Assembly (NCBI RefSeq): GCF_050038885.1 | Contig: NZ_CP143624.1 | Span: forward strand, 5,642,001-5,706,000 | Length of the DNA stretch: 64,000 bases | DNA from: Myxococcus flavus | GTDB taxonomy: Bacteria; Myxococcota; Myxococcia; Myxococcales; Myxococcaceae | Direction of reading: 5' to 3' | Shown: piece after piece, positions 36,153 through 43,194 of the stretch | Layout: every line of letters begins with the position of its first letter | How positions within the stretch are numbered: position 1 is the stretch's first letter | Notes under the pieces: model-generated | The model's database searches: none | Told to the model about the DNA's origin: nothing | Seen by the model: only the letters and a program-made list of their open reading frames with translations | Program-made: the position numbers and the translations under genes

Positions 36153-37127
36153 TCACGCGGCGGCCAAGGCTTCGGTGGGCGCTCCGCCCTGCGTGGCCCC
36201 AGCGCCGCCCTGCGCGCCCTGCGGGCCCTCGCTGCCGGGCGAGCCGTCCTCGCCCCCGCCCGAGCCGCGCCGGTCGCGGCGCTGGCCCTTCCAGGCCGCG
36301 CTGCCCTCCAACTTCTTGAGGAGGTGGAGGCGGGCCGTCTTGAATTCCTCGCCGATGAGGCCGAGGTGGAGGAGGAACACCCGGAAGTCATACTTGGCGG
36401 TGGCGGGGTTGAAGTCGCGGCGCTTGCTGGAGGCTGCCTTCGAGGCCAGGGCCCGGGCGGCGAGGGCCAACACCAGCTGGACGTAGGCCTTCACTTCGCC
36501 GGCGTGTACCGTGCCGTTGAAGTACCGGAATTCAATCGTGCCCCGGAAGAAGAGGCTGTTTAAGTTGAGGCCGTGGTAGCGGCTGGAGTCGTAGCGGCTG
36601 GGCATGCTGTTGCGGCGCCCGTACCAAGCCTCATTCACCTCCTGCAGGGTGCGCGGGCGCCGGGCCTCCAGCCGCTGGAGGAAGGCCCCGTCGATGGGCC
36701 GGCAGTACCGGGCCAGCCGCGCCGCGCTCACCCCGAGGGCCGTCTCCAGGAGGCGCTCCTGCTTGTGCACCATTTTGACGAGGTTGGTGACGCCCTTCGC
36801 GTCGAAGCGGCTGCCGTCGACGTGGATGTGGATTCCGGTGGAGGCGTCGGCGCGGGCGCCGGCCTCGCGGGCGGCGCGCACCACCTGCTGTAAGGCTTCC
36901 ATGTCCTGGTAGGTGAGGATGGGGGAGACGATTTCGCCGCTGTAATCGCCCCCGCTCAGCGAGGCGTCCGCCACCACCTTCCAGGCGCGGCCCTGGGCGT
37001 CCGTTACCTGCATGCCCCGGTAGTCGCCGGAAACGTGCCCGCCCACCGCGCTCTGAATCGCGTGGGCCAGCTTCTGGCGGCTGGCGCCAACCGTCTCAAT
37101 CTCAATTCCAAACCGGAGCGTCTTCAT
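36153..37127 (-). CDS. Amidoligase (glutamine-synthetase-fold, PF12224-like)
   Basis: The 324-residue protein begins LRFGIEIETVG, the first metal-binding motif of the amidoligase family. It continues with GDYSGEIVSPIL, TGIHIHVDGS and EFRYFNGTV, matching the active-site order of the COOH-NH2 ligases related to glutamine synthetase. Such enzymes join a carboxyl group to an amine at the cost of ATP, on peptides or proteins. The C-terminal ~45 residues are a low-complexity Gly/Ser/Gln tail. ATG 37127 has AGAGG nine bases upstream. The gene has its own copy of the 33-bp element and lies beside two gamma-glutamyl-cyclotransferases, the pairing proposed for amide-tagging systems. Confidence 0.85.
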   Translation of the reverse strand: MKTLRFGIEIETVGASRQKLAHAIQSAVGGHVSGDYRGMQVTDAQGRAWKVVADASLSGGDYSGEIVSPILTYQDMEALQQVVRAAREAGARADASTGIHIHVDGSRFDAKGVTNLVKMVHKQERLLETALGVSAARLARYCRPIDGAFLQRLEARRPRTLQEVNEAWYGRRNSMPSRYDSSRYHGLNLNSLFFRGTIEFRYFNGTVHAGEVKAYVQLVLALAARALASKAASSKRRDFNPATAKYDFRVFLLHLGLIGEEFKTARLHLLKKLEGSAAWKGQRRDRRGSGGGEDGSPGSEGPQGAQGGAGATQGGAPTEALAAA

Positions 37128-37175
37128 GGGATTTGCCTCTCGCATTCGCGCGGGGCTGTGGCGCCCGTCGCGAAA

Positions 37176-37208
37176 CACATACACGCTCTTGTGTGCGAAT
37201 GAAGCAAG
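37176..37208 (-). promoter_or_regulatory. 33-bp regulatory element, copy 2
   Basis: On the minus strand: CTTGCTTC, then AGAGCGTGTATGTG with the same total length as the other copies. It lies about 50 bp upstream of the amidoligase ATG. Confidence 0.75.
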
Positions 37209-37495
37209 TCCACTTCGGTGTCTGGCTTGGTGGATTCTGGTGTCTGGGGGTAGTCGCGAGAATTCGCGAGGTTGCGCGGCGGCCGTCTGTGAGACGGGCG
37301 AGGCGAGCTTGCCTGGGCTGGGGGGGCAGCCGGCGGAATTCCAGTGTGTGTGATTGTCTCGGCGGCATGTTGCCAGGGGGCGACATATCCCGGACCGGAT
37401 TCCTCCACTCCGCCCGCAGGCTCAACCGGAGGAGCCTCCCATCGGAGCCGGGCTGCTGGCGGGCGCGCGGCGCCTGCCGAGGGGCTCAGGAGGGC

Positions 37496-37807
37496 TCATC
37501 CCACGAGGCTTTTGAGCATCGTCATCGCGCGCTCGGCTTCGTCCGGAGTGCCCTCTGCAAGCTCCACGTGCACGATGCCCCCGGAGTAGATGAGGAGGTC
37601 TGGGAGTAGCTCGATGCGTACGTTCCAGCGCGCGCTCTCTCTCTCCGGGGTTGCCATCTCAACGTCGGCGTAGAGGCGATGGAGCGCGGCGTTCAGCGTG
37701 CGCTGGCGCATGCCCTTCGGGAAGCGCGCCTCGATGTAGGGCTGGGGAATTCCGTAGCGCGCGGTGCGCTGCCCTACCATCGTCATCTGCTGGCTCGTTG
37801 CGGCCAT
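37496..37807 (-). CDS. Hypothetical protein, 103 residues
   Basis: The product starts MAATSQQMTMVGQRTARYG and ends in an acidic helix (GTPDEAERAMTMLKSLVG). It has a strand-rich core (RWNVRIELLPDLLIYSGG) and looks like a small globular protein. Upstream of it lies a probable IS5 remnant, so its original promoter may be lost. No family recognised. Confidence 0.55.
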   Translation of the reverse strand: MAATSQQMTMVGQRTARYGIPQPYIEARFPKGMRQRTLNAALHRLYADVEMATPERESARWNVRIELLPDLLIYSGGIVHVELAEGTPDEAERAMTMLKSLVG

Positions 37808-37839
37808 TATTGTCCTACCGCGGGGTTCACCCCGAAGGA

Positions 37840-37968
37840 TTGGAGGGCCCTGCAGTTGGCGACGAAACGAGGCACGGAGGTGTGCGGGATGCGCTTGGCT
37901 CTGAGGTGTGGATGGAGAACGTCCTCGGAATCCTCCACCATCGCTGCATCCTTGTCCTCTTGAGGTGA
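37840..37968 (+). pseudogene. Possible IS5-type transposase tail remnant
   Basis: The frame ends VWMENVLGILHHRCILVLLR, which parallels VESFLGFLHLGCILILLR of the IS5 remnant at 8017. Only this last ~20-residue block is similar, so the call is weak. Confidence 0.35.
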
Positions 37969-38335
37969 TGTTGTATTCACCCTCTGTGTAAGGGGGCGCC
38001 TCGAATGGTCCTGCCCTAAACAAGAACATTCGCCAAGGCCCTGGCTGGGCCAGAGGTGCTTGATGCTGAGCTTCCGATGGCCTACTAATACCTCGACACA
38101 GTGAATTCCGAGCGGTTTCGGACGGCTCCGTCCTCCTCGGCGCGGGCCCAAGGCCAACCGGTCAAAATCTCTGCGTAGAGCTACTAGAAGAAAATTACCC
38201 GCCGAATCTCCCACGACGGGAAGCGCCCGAAAAACGGCAGTGGGCTCACAATGCCACTTCAGAAATGCGCTGCATCTATAGCTACCACTCACCGCACATC
38301 TGAGGAACTTGCACGTGGCTCCTTCATCATGCGAC
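37969..38335. other. Intergenic, less GC-rich
   Basis: This ~370-bp stretch has lower GC than its surroundings and no supported gene. It would contain the promoter of the 38336 gene. It may be inserted DNA along with the IS5-like tail. Confidence 0.4.
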
Positions 38336-38629
38336 ATGACACACGCTCTCCGCTGTCATGCCGACGTGCACGCGCTGATACAAGCAGCCCTCGATGAGGG
38401 CCTTGCGCAACTCGCTGATTCGGATGCTCCGCGTGAGCGCCAAGCAACCATACTGCTCATCTGGCTGGTGGCCCGCCTGAAGGGCGCCCATGACCTTGCC
38501 GCCGCAGCCGGCCTCTGGTCGGCAATCCAGCAGACGGGCTCGGTGGTGTGCTGCGGCGTTCGACTCCGCTTTAACGCGGATGGGCCGGCCCCCCCCATCT
38601 CGGTGGAGCCAGGTCATGAGACGCGCTAG
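38336..38629 (+). CDS. Hypothetical protein, 97 residues
   Basis: The protein has a helical N-terminus (ADVHALIQAALDEGLAQLA, ATILLIWLVARLKGAHDL) and a strand-rich end (VVCCGVRLRFNADG). Its end overlaps the start of the next gene by 14 bp. This suggests a two-gene unit on the strand opposite to the surrounding operons. No family recognised. Confidence 0.5.
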   Translation: MTHALRCHADVHALIQAALDEGLAQLADSDAPRERQATILLIWLVARLKGAHDLAAAAGLWSAIQQTGSVVCCGVRLRFNADGPAPPISVEPGHETR

Positions 38630-39071
38630 GCGCCTACGGTTGCGCGCCTTACCACCAGGAGTGCCGCTAACGCTGCGAGTCGTCCTGGCGCTTGGGGTGA
38701 CGAGCGACGAACTGATGCCCGTCCTCATTCTTGCAGCTCGCCATCCAGACAGGCTGCGGGTGGGTATTACGGAAAGCCTGTCTTTAGCGGAGCGCTGGCT
38801 GCTGGTTATCACGCTGGTTGCCGCGCTGCTGGTGGCGCCGCCGCTACTGGTGGTATCCGTCATCACCCGAGTTCCGGCTTTCGCTATAGGCGCCGCGGGA
38901 AGCGTGGCCCTTCCCGGCCTCGCGTTTTTCGTGGCCTACCCATGGAGGCTGCGCGGCGTCATCATCCGCCGGGCCTTCGCCACTCAAGCCGGGGCGCAGG
39001 CAATGCCCGACACGACATTGATGGGCAGCGTCCTCTCCGATGTCATCCGGGAGCCGGCGCCTCGTCGTTGA
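38616..39071 (+). CDS. Small membrane protein, 151 residues
   Basis: Two to three hydrophobic segments (LLVITLVAALLVAPPLLVVSV, ~60-80, and AFAIGAAGSVALPGLAFFVA) follow a basic N-terminus (MRRARRLRLR). It overlaps the 97-residue gene upstream. Function unknown. It could be an inserted immunity- or holin-like protein, but nothing shows this directly. Confidence 0.5.
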   Translation: MRRARRLRLRALPPGVPLTLRVVLALGVTSDELMPVLILAARHPDRLRVGITESLSLAERWLLVITLVAALLVAPPLLVVSVITRVPAFAIGAAGSVALPGLAFFVAYPWRLRGVIIRRAFATQAGAQAMPDTTLMGSVLSDVIREPAPRR

Positions 39072-39296
39072 AGGCCTTTGGGCGCTTGCCCCACCTGATT
39101 GCCTCCCGGCAAGAAGGAGGAGGGCCACATTGCGCTGCAGTGAGGAGGTGCCCTGCGGAAAGGTGACTTCGACTTCGGGCCGCAACTCGGCGCCGCAGTC
39201 GGGGAGGGCCAGCTTCACTTCCACGCGGGCTCCCGAGAGCGCCTTGCGAAGCGCCACCGACACGAGGATGTCGGCGGCTTGTTCCTTTGTCGCCAT
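38844..39296 (-). CDS. Hypothetical protein, probably altered 3' end
   Basis: The first ~70 residues look like a normal small domain (MATKEQAADILVSVALRKAL, VEVKLALPDCGAEL, VEVTFPQG). Beyond that the frame runs antisense through the membrane-protein gene and reads as low-quality sequence. Either the true stop was lost when the 38.0-39.07 kb segment arrived, or the two genes overlap tail to tail. It directly follows the gene at 39305. Confidence 0.45.
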   Translation of the reverse strand: MATKEQAADILVSVALRKALSGARVEVKLALPDCGAELRPEVEVTFPQGTSSLQRNVALLLLAGRQSGGASAQRPSTTRRRLPDDIGEDAAHQCRVGHCLRPGLSGEGPADDDAAQPPWVGHEKREAGKGHASRGAYSESRNSGDDGYHQ

Positions 39297-39304
39297 GCTG
39301 GGCC

Positions 39305-39925
39305 TTACTCCTCCGTCTTCGGAGCGAAGTGCTCGGCGGCCTGGGTGGCGCCCATGGCCGTGAGTTCCCGGTGCACCGCGCGCATGAAGAAGCGGGTCCG
39401 ACTCGGCAGGCCCGCGTCGCGCCAGGCCTTGTCCAGGGCGTCCAGGGCCTCTGCGTCGAAGGAGAGAGGGATGACGCGCTTGCCGTCCTCGCGCACCTTC
39501 ACCTCGCGCTCGGGACGCGGGCCTACGTTGATTCGTCCAGCCTCCGCCTCCCGAATCTTCCACTGGAGGTAGTCGGCGTTGCTGCTGCCCGTCGGGCGCC
39601 CGACGACTTCGCGGTACTTCTCCTGCAACTGCTGCAGCGACATGCCCGCGAAGCGCCCGCGCTGGCGAGCGGGCTGCGTGCCCTCGGTCGAGGTGGTGGC
39701 CGGTGCGGCAGGGGCCGGAGGAGGGGCGCTGGGGGTGATGGCCGCCGCCCGGCGCGTGGGGCTGCGCCGCTTCTTGGCGGCGAGGGCCTCCTCGATGCGG
39801 CGGATGAGGTGCGTCTTGTTGGGGCTGCGCGTCTCCTCGCCCACCACTTCGCGGAAGCGGGCGCGCAGCTCCGTCAGGTTCATGGACTCCAGCTTCTTCG
39901 TCTTCGGGGCGGTGGTGCGGGGCAT
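39305..39925 (-). CDS. Duplicated SAP/DUF2924-like protein with RHH-like end
   Basis: The 206-residue protein has two related helical modules: MNLTELRARFREVVGEET..HLIRRIEEA (~15-50) and MSLQQLQEKYREVVGRPT..YLQWKIREA (~95-130). Both resemble SAP/HeH or DUF2924-type nucleic-acid-binding folds. A basic Ala/Pro linker lies between them. The C-terminus (VIPLSFDAEALDALDKAW) recalls a ribbon-helix-helix. A DNA-binding or chromatin-like role is inferred. ATG 39925 is chosen over 39967 for its AAGGAA. Confidence 0.6.
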   Translation of the reverse strand: MPRTTAPKTKKLESMNLTELRARFREVVGEETRSPNKTHLIRRIEEALAAKKRRSPTRRAAAITPSAPPPAPAAPATTSTEGTQPARQRGRFAGMSLQQLQEKYREVVGRPTGSSNADYLQWKIREAEAGRINVGPRPEREVKVREDGKRVIPLSFDAEALDALDKAWRDAGLPSRTRFFMRAVHRELTAMGATQAAEHFAPKTEE

Positions 39926-40039
39926 GGTGGTGTTTTCCTTTCCGGGCCGTGGGTACACGTCTGCCATTCACAAGGGCGGCCCGGCGGCCCTCATGCGCTG
40001 GCGCCCCGCTGGGCGGGGCGTGGGTGGTGAGAGGAGGCG

Positions 40040-40264
40040 CTACTTGCTGCGGGTGTTGCTGGCGGCGCTCAGGCCGGCCTGATAGGCGGCTTCGAGAGCC
40101 TCCTTCAGGCGCCACACCGCCACGTCGTGAAAGTCGAGGCTGTCGCTGTTGCGTGTCTTCAAGGTTTCGATGTTGAGCGCTTCGCTTGCGATGCGTTCGA
40201 GGGTTGCCTCGGGCGCCCGGGCAGGCTTCGCGGTGCTGGCGGTGCGGGGCTTGCGGGGTGTCAT
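40040..40264 (-). CDS. DUF6900-like small protein, 74 residues
   Basis: The C-terminal 45 residues (LERIASEALNIETLKTRNSDS, then LDFHDVAVWRLKEAL) match the pattern I associate with DUF6900. The N-terminus is a basic linker. ATG 40264 follows CAGGAGGATAAAAC, a strong ribosome-binding site. The gene lies ~40 bp downstream of the third 33-bp element. Function unknown. Confidence 0.7.
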   Translation of the reverse strand: MTPRKPRTASTAKPARAPEATLERIASEALNIETLKTRNSDSLDFHDVAVWRLKEALEAAYQAGLSAASNTRSK

Positions 40265-40301
40265 TGTTTTATCCTCCTGGCGCCTCGGGCGGCGCGCGTG
40301 A

Positions 40302-40334
40302 GACATACGCGCTCTGTTTCGAGCGGATAGCAAG
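40302..40334 (-). promoter_or_regulatory. 33-bp regulatory element, copy 3
   Basis: On the minus strand: CTTGCTATCC, CGAAACAGAGC and GCGTATGTC, with the same 33-bp length. It touches the stop codon of the gene upstream and drives the DUF6900-like gene. Confidence 0.75.
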
Positions 40335-40631
40335 TCATTGTGCGCTGGGATTGCGCAGGTGCGCGAAGCACTCCAAATCGATGGCGCGCGGGTCGACATG
40401 CACGAAGGAGGTAGTGCCGTCCGGGCGAATGGGGGCCGCGTCAATGCGGTCCTCGGCCGTGACGCCCCCGAGGCGCGCCAGCTTCTCGTCCGTGTCCGCG
40501 TAGTAGTCGTCTGCGTCCGGGTCGGCGTCAGGGCGGGTGCCGCCGTGTAACACGGCGAAGATGCGGACCTTCTGCCCCTGGAGGCCGGGGATTTCGTTGC
40601 CGAGGTAGATGGTGTCAGTGCCGATAACCAT
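40335..40631 (-). CDS. Hypothetical protein, 98 residues
   Basis: The protein begins MVIGTDTIYLGNEIPGLQGQ and contains KVRIFAVLHGG, then an acidic segment (DADPDADDYYADTDEKL) and FVHVDPRAIDLECFAHL. It looks like a complete small beta-rich domain, possibly Ca-binding by its acidic loop. ATG 40631 has CAGGAGACACCT upstream and lies ~35 bp from the fourth 33-bp element. No family recognised. Confidence 0.65.
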   Translation of the reverse strand: MVIGTDTIYLGNEIPGLQGQKVRIFAVLHGGTRPDADPDADDYYADTDEKLARLGGVTAEDRIDAAPIRPDGTTSFVHVDPRAIDLECFAHLRNPSAQ

Positions 40632-40666
40632 AGGTGTCTCCTGGCGCGCAGTGGGCAGCGCGTGAA

Positions 40667-40699
40667 GACATACACGCTCTATCTTCGAGACATAGCAAG
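40667..40699 (-). promoter_or_regulatory. 33-bp regulatory element, copy 4
   Basis: On the minus strand: CTTGCTATGT, CGAAGATAGAGC and GTGTATGTC. Spacing is identical to the other copies. It lies upstream of the 98-residue gene. Confidence 0.75.
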
Positions 40700-40773
40700 T
40701 CGAGGGGAGAGGGGTTCGGACCACCTCGGCGCATGGCGGGCGCGGGGGGGGGCATTTTGCTGGCAGTGTATGT

Positions 40774-41211
40774 CTATCGACTGGACTCCTCCGGGGCGCG
40801 GGGCTGTTTGTCGGGCGGCCCCGCGATTCGGAGGCCTTGGGGGAACCAGCGCTCTTGGGCCTCCTGCGACAGCGGACTCACCAGCACCTTGCTGGCGCCG
40901 CCCCCCTTGGGCTTGAGCGCCGTGTGCAGGCGCCCGCGCTGGACGAGCTCGGCATGGAGGTGGCCGACGAGGAGCCGGTGCAGGTGCCCGAAGCTGCCAG
41001 GCGCGGGATGCTCCGACTCCCCCTCGTCCGCGCGGATGAGGAACTCGGTGGAGCGGCAGGCGGGGCAGGGCGGGAGCTGGACGAGGCCGTCGTCCACGTC
41101 CTCCCGGCGGGCGACGCCCACCTCCAGAGAGTCGAGGGCGAGGCGATTGCCGCTGCCGCACCGGGCGCAGCGCTGCAGCACGTCTTCGGCGGTGACTTCG
41201 TGAATGGCCAT
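40774..41211 (-). CDS. Zinc-ribbon protein at the end of the tail locus
   Basis: The 145-residue protein has CARCGSG (~16-22) and CPACRS (~50-55), a four-cysteine zinc-ribbon pair. The remainder is unstructured and rich in basic residues. It starts nine bases after the fibre stop codon, so it belongs to the tail transcript, perhaps as a fibre-assembly or regulatory protein. Family not recognised. Confidence 0.6.
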   Translation of the reverse strand: MAIHEVTAEDVLQRCARCGSGNRLALDSLEVGVARREDVDDGLVQLPPCPACRSTEFLIRADEGESEHPAPGSFGHLHRLLVGHLHAELVQRGRLHTALKPKGGGASKVLVSPLSQEAQERWFPQGLRIAGPPDKQPRAPEESSR

Positions 41212-41219
41212 GGGCGTCC

Positions 41220-43130
41220 TCACGCGACAGCGGTGTACGAGCCGTACCAGTACGTCGCGGCGAGGGGCTGGAGGCTTTGGTGGCTGTAGAAGGCGAAGCC
41301 GTCTCTGTCCGGCACCATGACGGTGGGGTTGCCGACGAAGCTGCCGCTGGTGGCGTAGGGTGTGAGGGTGATGGAGGAGGGCGCGGTGGGGAAGCGGCTG
41401 CGGAACGTCACCGAGCCGCCGCTGGCGAGGTTGTCGTGCGCGGCCGTGTCGCTGTTGCAGTACTGGAGGCCGAGCCTGCCCACTTCGCGCACGCTGCCCG
41501 CCACCTCGAAGGAGGTGTTGCTGGCGGTGCTGCTCAGGGGGAGTCGCAACGTGCGCGTCCAGGAGGTGAAGGTGGCGCCAGTGCTGGCGTCGTGGAGGAA
41601 CTCCGCCTCATTACGCGAGAGGCGAAAGCCGCCTGCTGCCGCCCCGGAGGTGTCCCGGGCCCAGGCACTGCCATTCCAGGCCGCGTTGAGGGTGAACCAC
41701 ACCGAGTCGTCGTCGGCGTAGAGGCGCAGGCGCGCGGCAGCGCCCCCCACGCCGAGGGCGTCGAGGAGGAGGACGCGGCCACTGCCCAGCCTGGGCTGGA
41801 GAATGGCCTTGTGCTGGCCTGCCGCCGTCTCGTTGCTCCGGTAGTGCCCGTTGCTGAAGGCCCCGAGGATTTCAGCGAGGGCGGCTTCGACGGTGCCAGC
41901 CCCCAGCAGGTTGCCCGTGTCCGCGACGGAGACGGCGGAGGCCGCGTGGGCTGCGGCGGCCTGGGTGACGTGCCCATTGAGGAAGCCCAGCAGCGCGGCC
42001 ACCTGCTGCCGCAGGCTGCCGGCGGCGAGGGAGTGGGGCGTCCCGGCCAGCGCTTCTCCTCCAACGCGAGACGCACCGGGGCTTCCGGCCGTCGTCTCCC
42101 CCAGGCGGGTGACGACTTCCTGCAGCTGCGCCTGGACGCTGGTGCCGTTGACGTAGCTGTGCGGCGAAGCGCTGATGGCGCTGGCGTGGTGTGCCCCGGT
42201 GGCCGCGCCCTGGTGGGCATTGACGAAGCCCAGCAGAGAGGAGAGCTGGGTGTCCACGGTGCCCGCCGGCAGGAGGTTTGGCGTGCCGGGCACTGCGTCC
42301 GCGCCCACGCGGGAGGCGCCCGGTGTTCCCGCGGCGGTCGAGGAGAGCTTGTCGACGACTTCGTCCACGGCCGTCTGCACGGTGGTGGCGTCAACGAAGC
42401 CATGGGGCGCGTAGTCCACGGCACTGGCCGCGTGCCTCCGGGCATCGCCGGAGAAGTGCCCGGCCAGCTCGGCGTCCACCTCGTCCAGCGTCGCCTGCAC
42501 CGTCGCGGAGCTGGGGCTGAGGATGTCCCAGGTGCCACTCTCCACGGCGACGGAGGTGCCCCGGGCGAAGATGAAGGCCTGGCGGCGGGAGGTGTCCAAG
42601 TCCGCGGCGAGAATCTGCGTCTGCCCGGGGCGGCGCCGCACGTCACACAGCAGCAGCTCGTCGGGCTGGAGGGCGGGCTTGGGCGCCTGGCCGACGGGGC
42701 CCTCCGGCGCCTGGCGCACCACCAACTCGAAGGACTCGTCGCGGCGGAAGTACACCTGCTGGGAGTTGCCGTCCGTGCGCGGCTCAGAAAGCAGGCGGGT
42801 GAAGCGCAGGAAGATGCCCAGCCACCTCTCGCTGCCCGAGGTGGAGACGTCGGTGGGGATGCCCGACAAGTCCACCGCGCAGTCCACCGTCTGCCCGGTG
42901 CCGAAGAAGATGCGCTGGCCGAGGTTGTCGTAGGCGCGGCCCGGGGCCGTCAAGTCAACGGAGAGGTTGGGGACGGGGGAGTGCGGCGCGGGTACGGCCC
43001 CGGAGATGACGCCGTGGACGCCCAAGTCGGAGGCGAGGTTTCTGTCCGCCTGCTCCAACTGCGCGAAGGCCAAGTCCAGCTCGGCCTCCGTCACGCGCTG
43101 CCTGAAGAAAAAATCCAGCCGGTTGCTCAT
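41220..43130 (-). CDS. Phage tail-fibre-like protein
   Basis: The 636-residue protein begins with a baseplate-attachment-like region (FFFRQRVTEAELDLAFAQLE) including a short coiled coil. The middle (~230-400) has repeated modules, for example TVQATLDEVDAELAGH and TVQTAVDEVVDKLSS, each ~65-70 residues with GTPGASRVG linkers, typical of trimeric fibre shafts. The C-terminal ~200 residues are strand-rich and end in SSITLTPYATSGSF and YWYGSYTAVA, plausibly the receptor-binding tip. The ATG at 43130 follows a GGAGG and the third copy of the tail promoter-like element. Confidence 0.72.
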   Translation of the reverse strand: MSNRLDFFFRQRVTEAELDLAFAQLEQADRNLASDLGVHGVISGAVPAPHSPVPNLSVDLTAPGRAYDNLGQRIFFGTGQTVDCAVDLSGIPTDVSTSGSERWLGIFLRFTRLLSEPRTDGNSQQVYFRRDESFELVVRQAPEGPVGQAPKPALQPDELLLCDVRRRPGQTQILAADLDTSRRQAFIFARGTSVAVESGTWDILSPSSATVQATLDEVDAELAGHFSGDARRHAASAVDYAPHGFVDATTVQTAVDEVVDKLSSTAAGTPGASRVGADAVPGTPNLLPAGTVDTQLSSLLGFVNAHQGAATGAHHASAISASPHSYVNGTSVQAQLQEVVTRLGETTAGSPGASRVGGEALAGTPHSLAAGSLRQQVAALLGFLNGHVTQAAAAHAASAVSVADTGNLLGAGTVEAALAEILGAFSNGHYRSNETAAGQHKAILQPRLGSGRVLLLDALGVGGAAARLRLYADDDSVWFTLNAAWNGSAWARDTSGAAAGGFRLSRNEAEFLHDASTGATFTSWTRTLRLPLSSTASNTSFEVAGSVREVGRLGLQYCNSDTAAHDNLASGGSVTFRSRFPTAPSSITLTPYATSGSFVGNPTVMVPDRDGFAFYSHQSLQPLAATYWYGSYTAVA

Positions 43131-43152
43131 GCCTGCGCCCTCCAGAGGAAGG

Positions 43153-43181
43153 CAAAGGCATGGCGCGAGAAATCGGGGACA
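43153..43181 (-). promoter_or_regulatory. Tail-locus promoter-like element, copy 3
   Basis: On the minus strand TGTCCCC and CCTTTG are separated by 16 bp, and the fibre ATG lies ~20 bases further on. Same pattern as at 47.7, 53.3 and 59.3 kb. Confidence 0.7.
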
Positions 43182-43194
43182 TGCCGGGCGAACG

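Noticed and set aside
36003..40699. Reading TTGCT of the 33-bp element as the -12 box of a sigma-54 promoter
   Set aside because: No GG-type -24 box lies at the required distance in any of the copies I checked.
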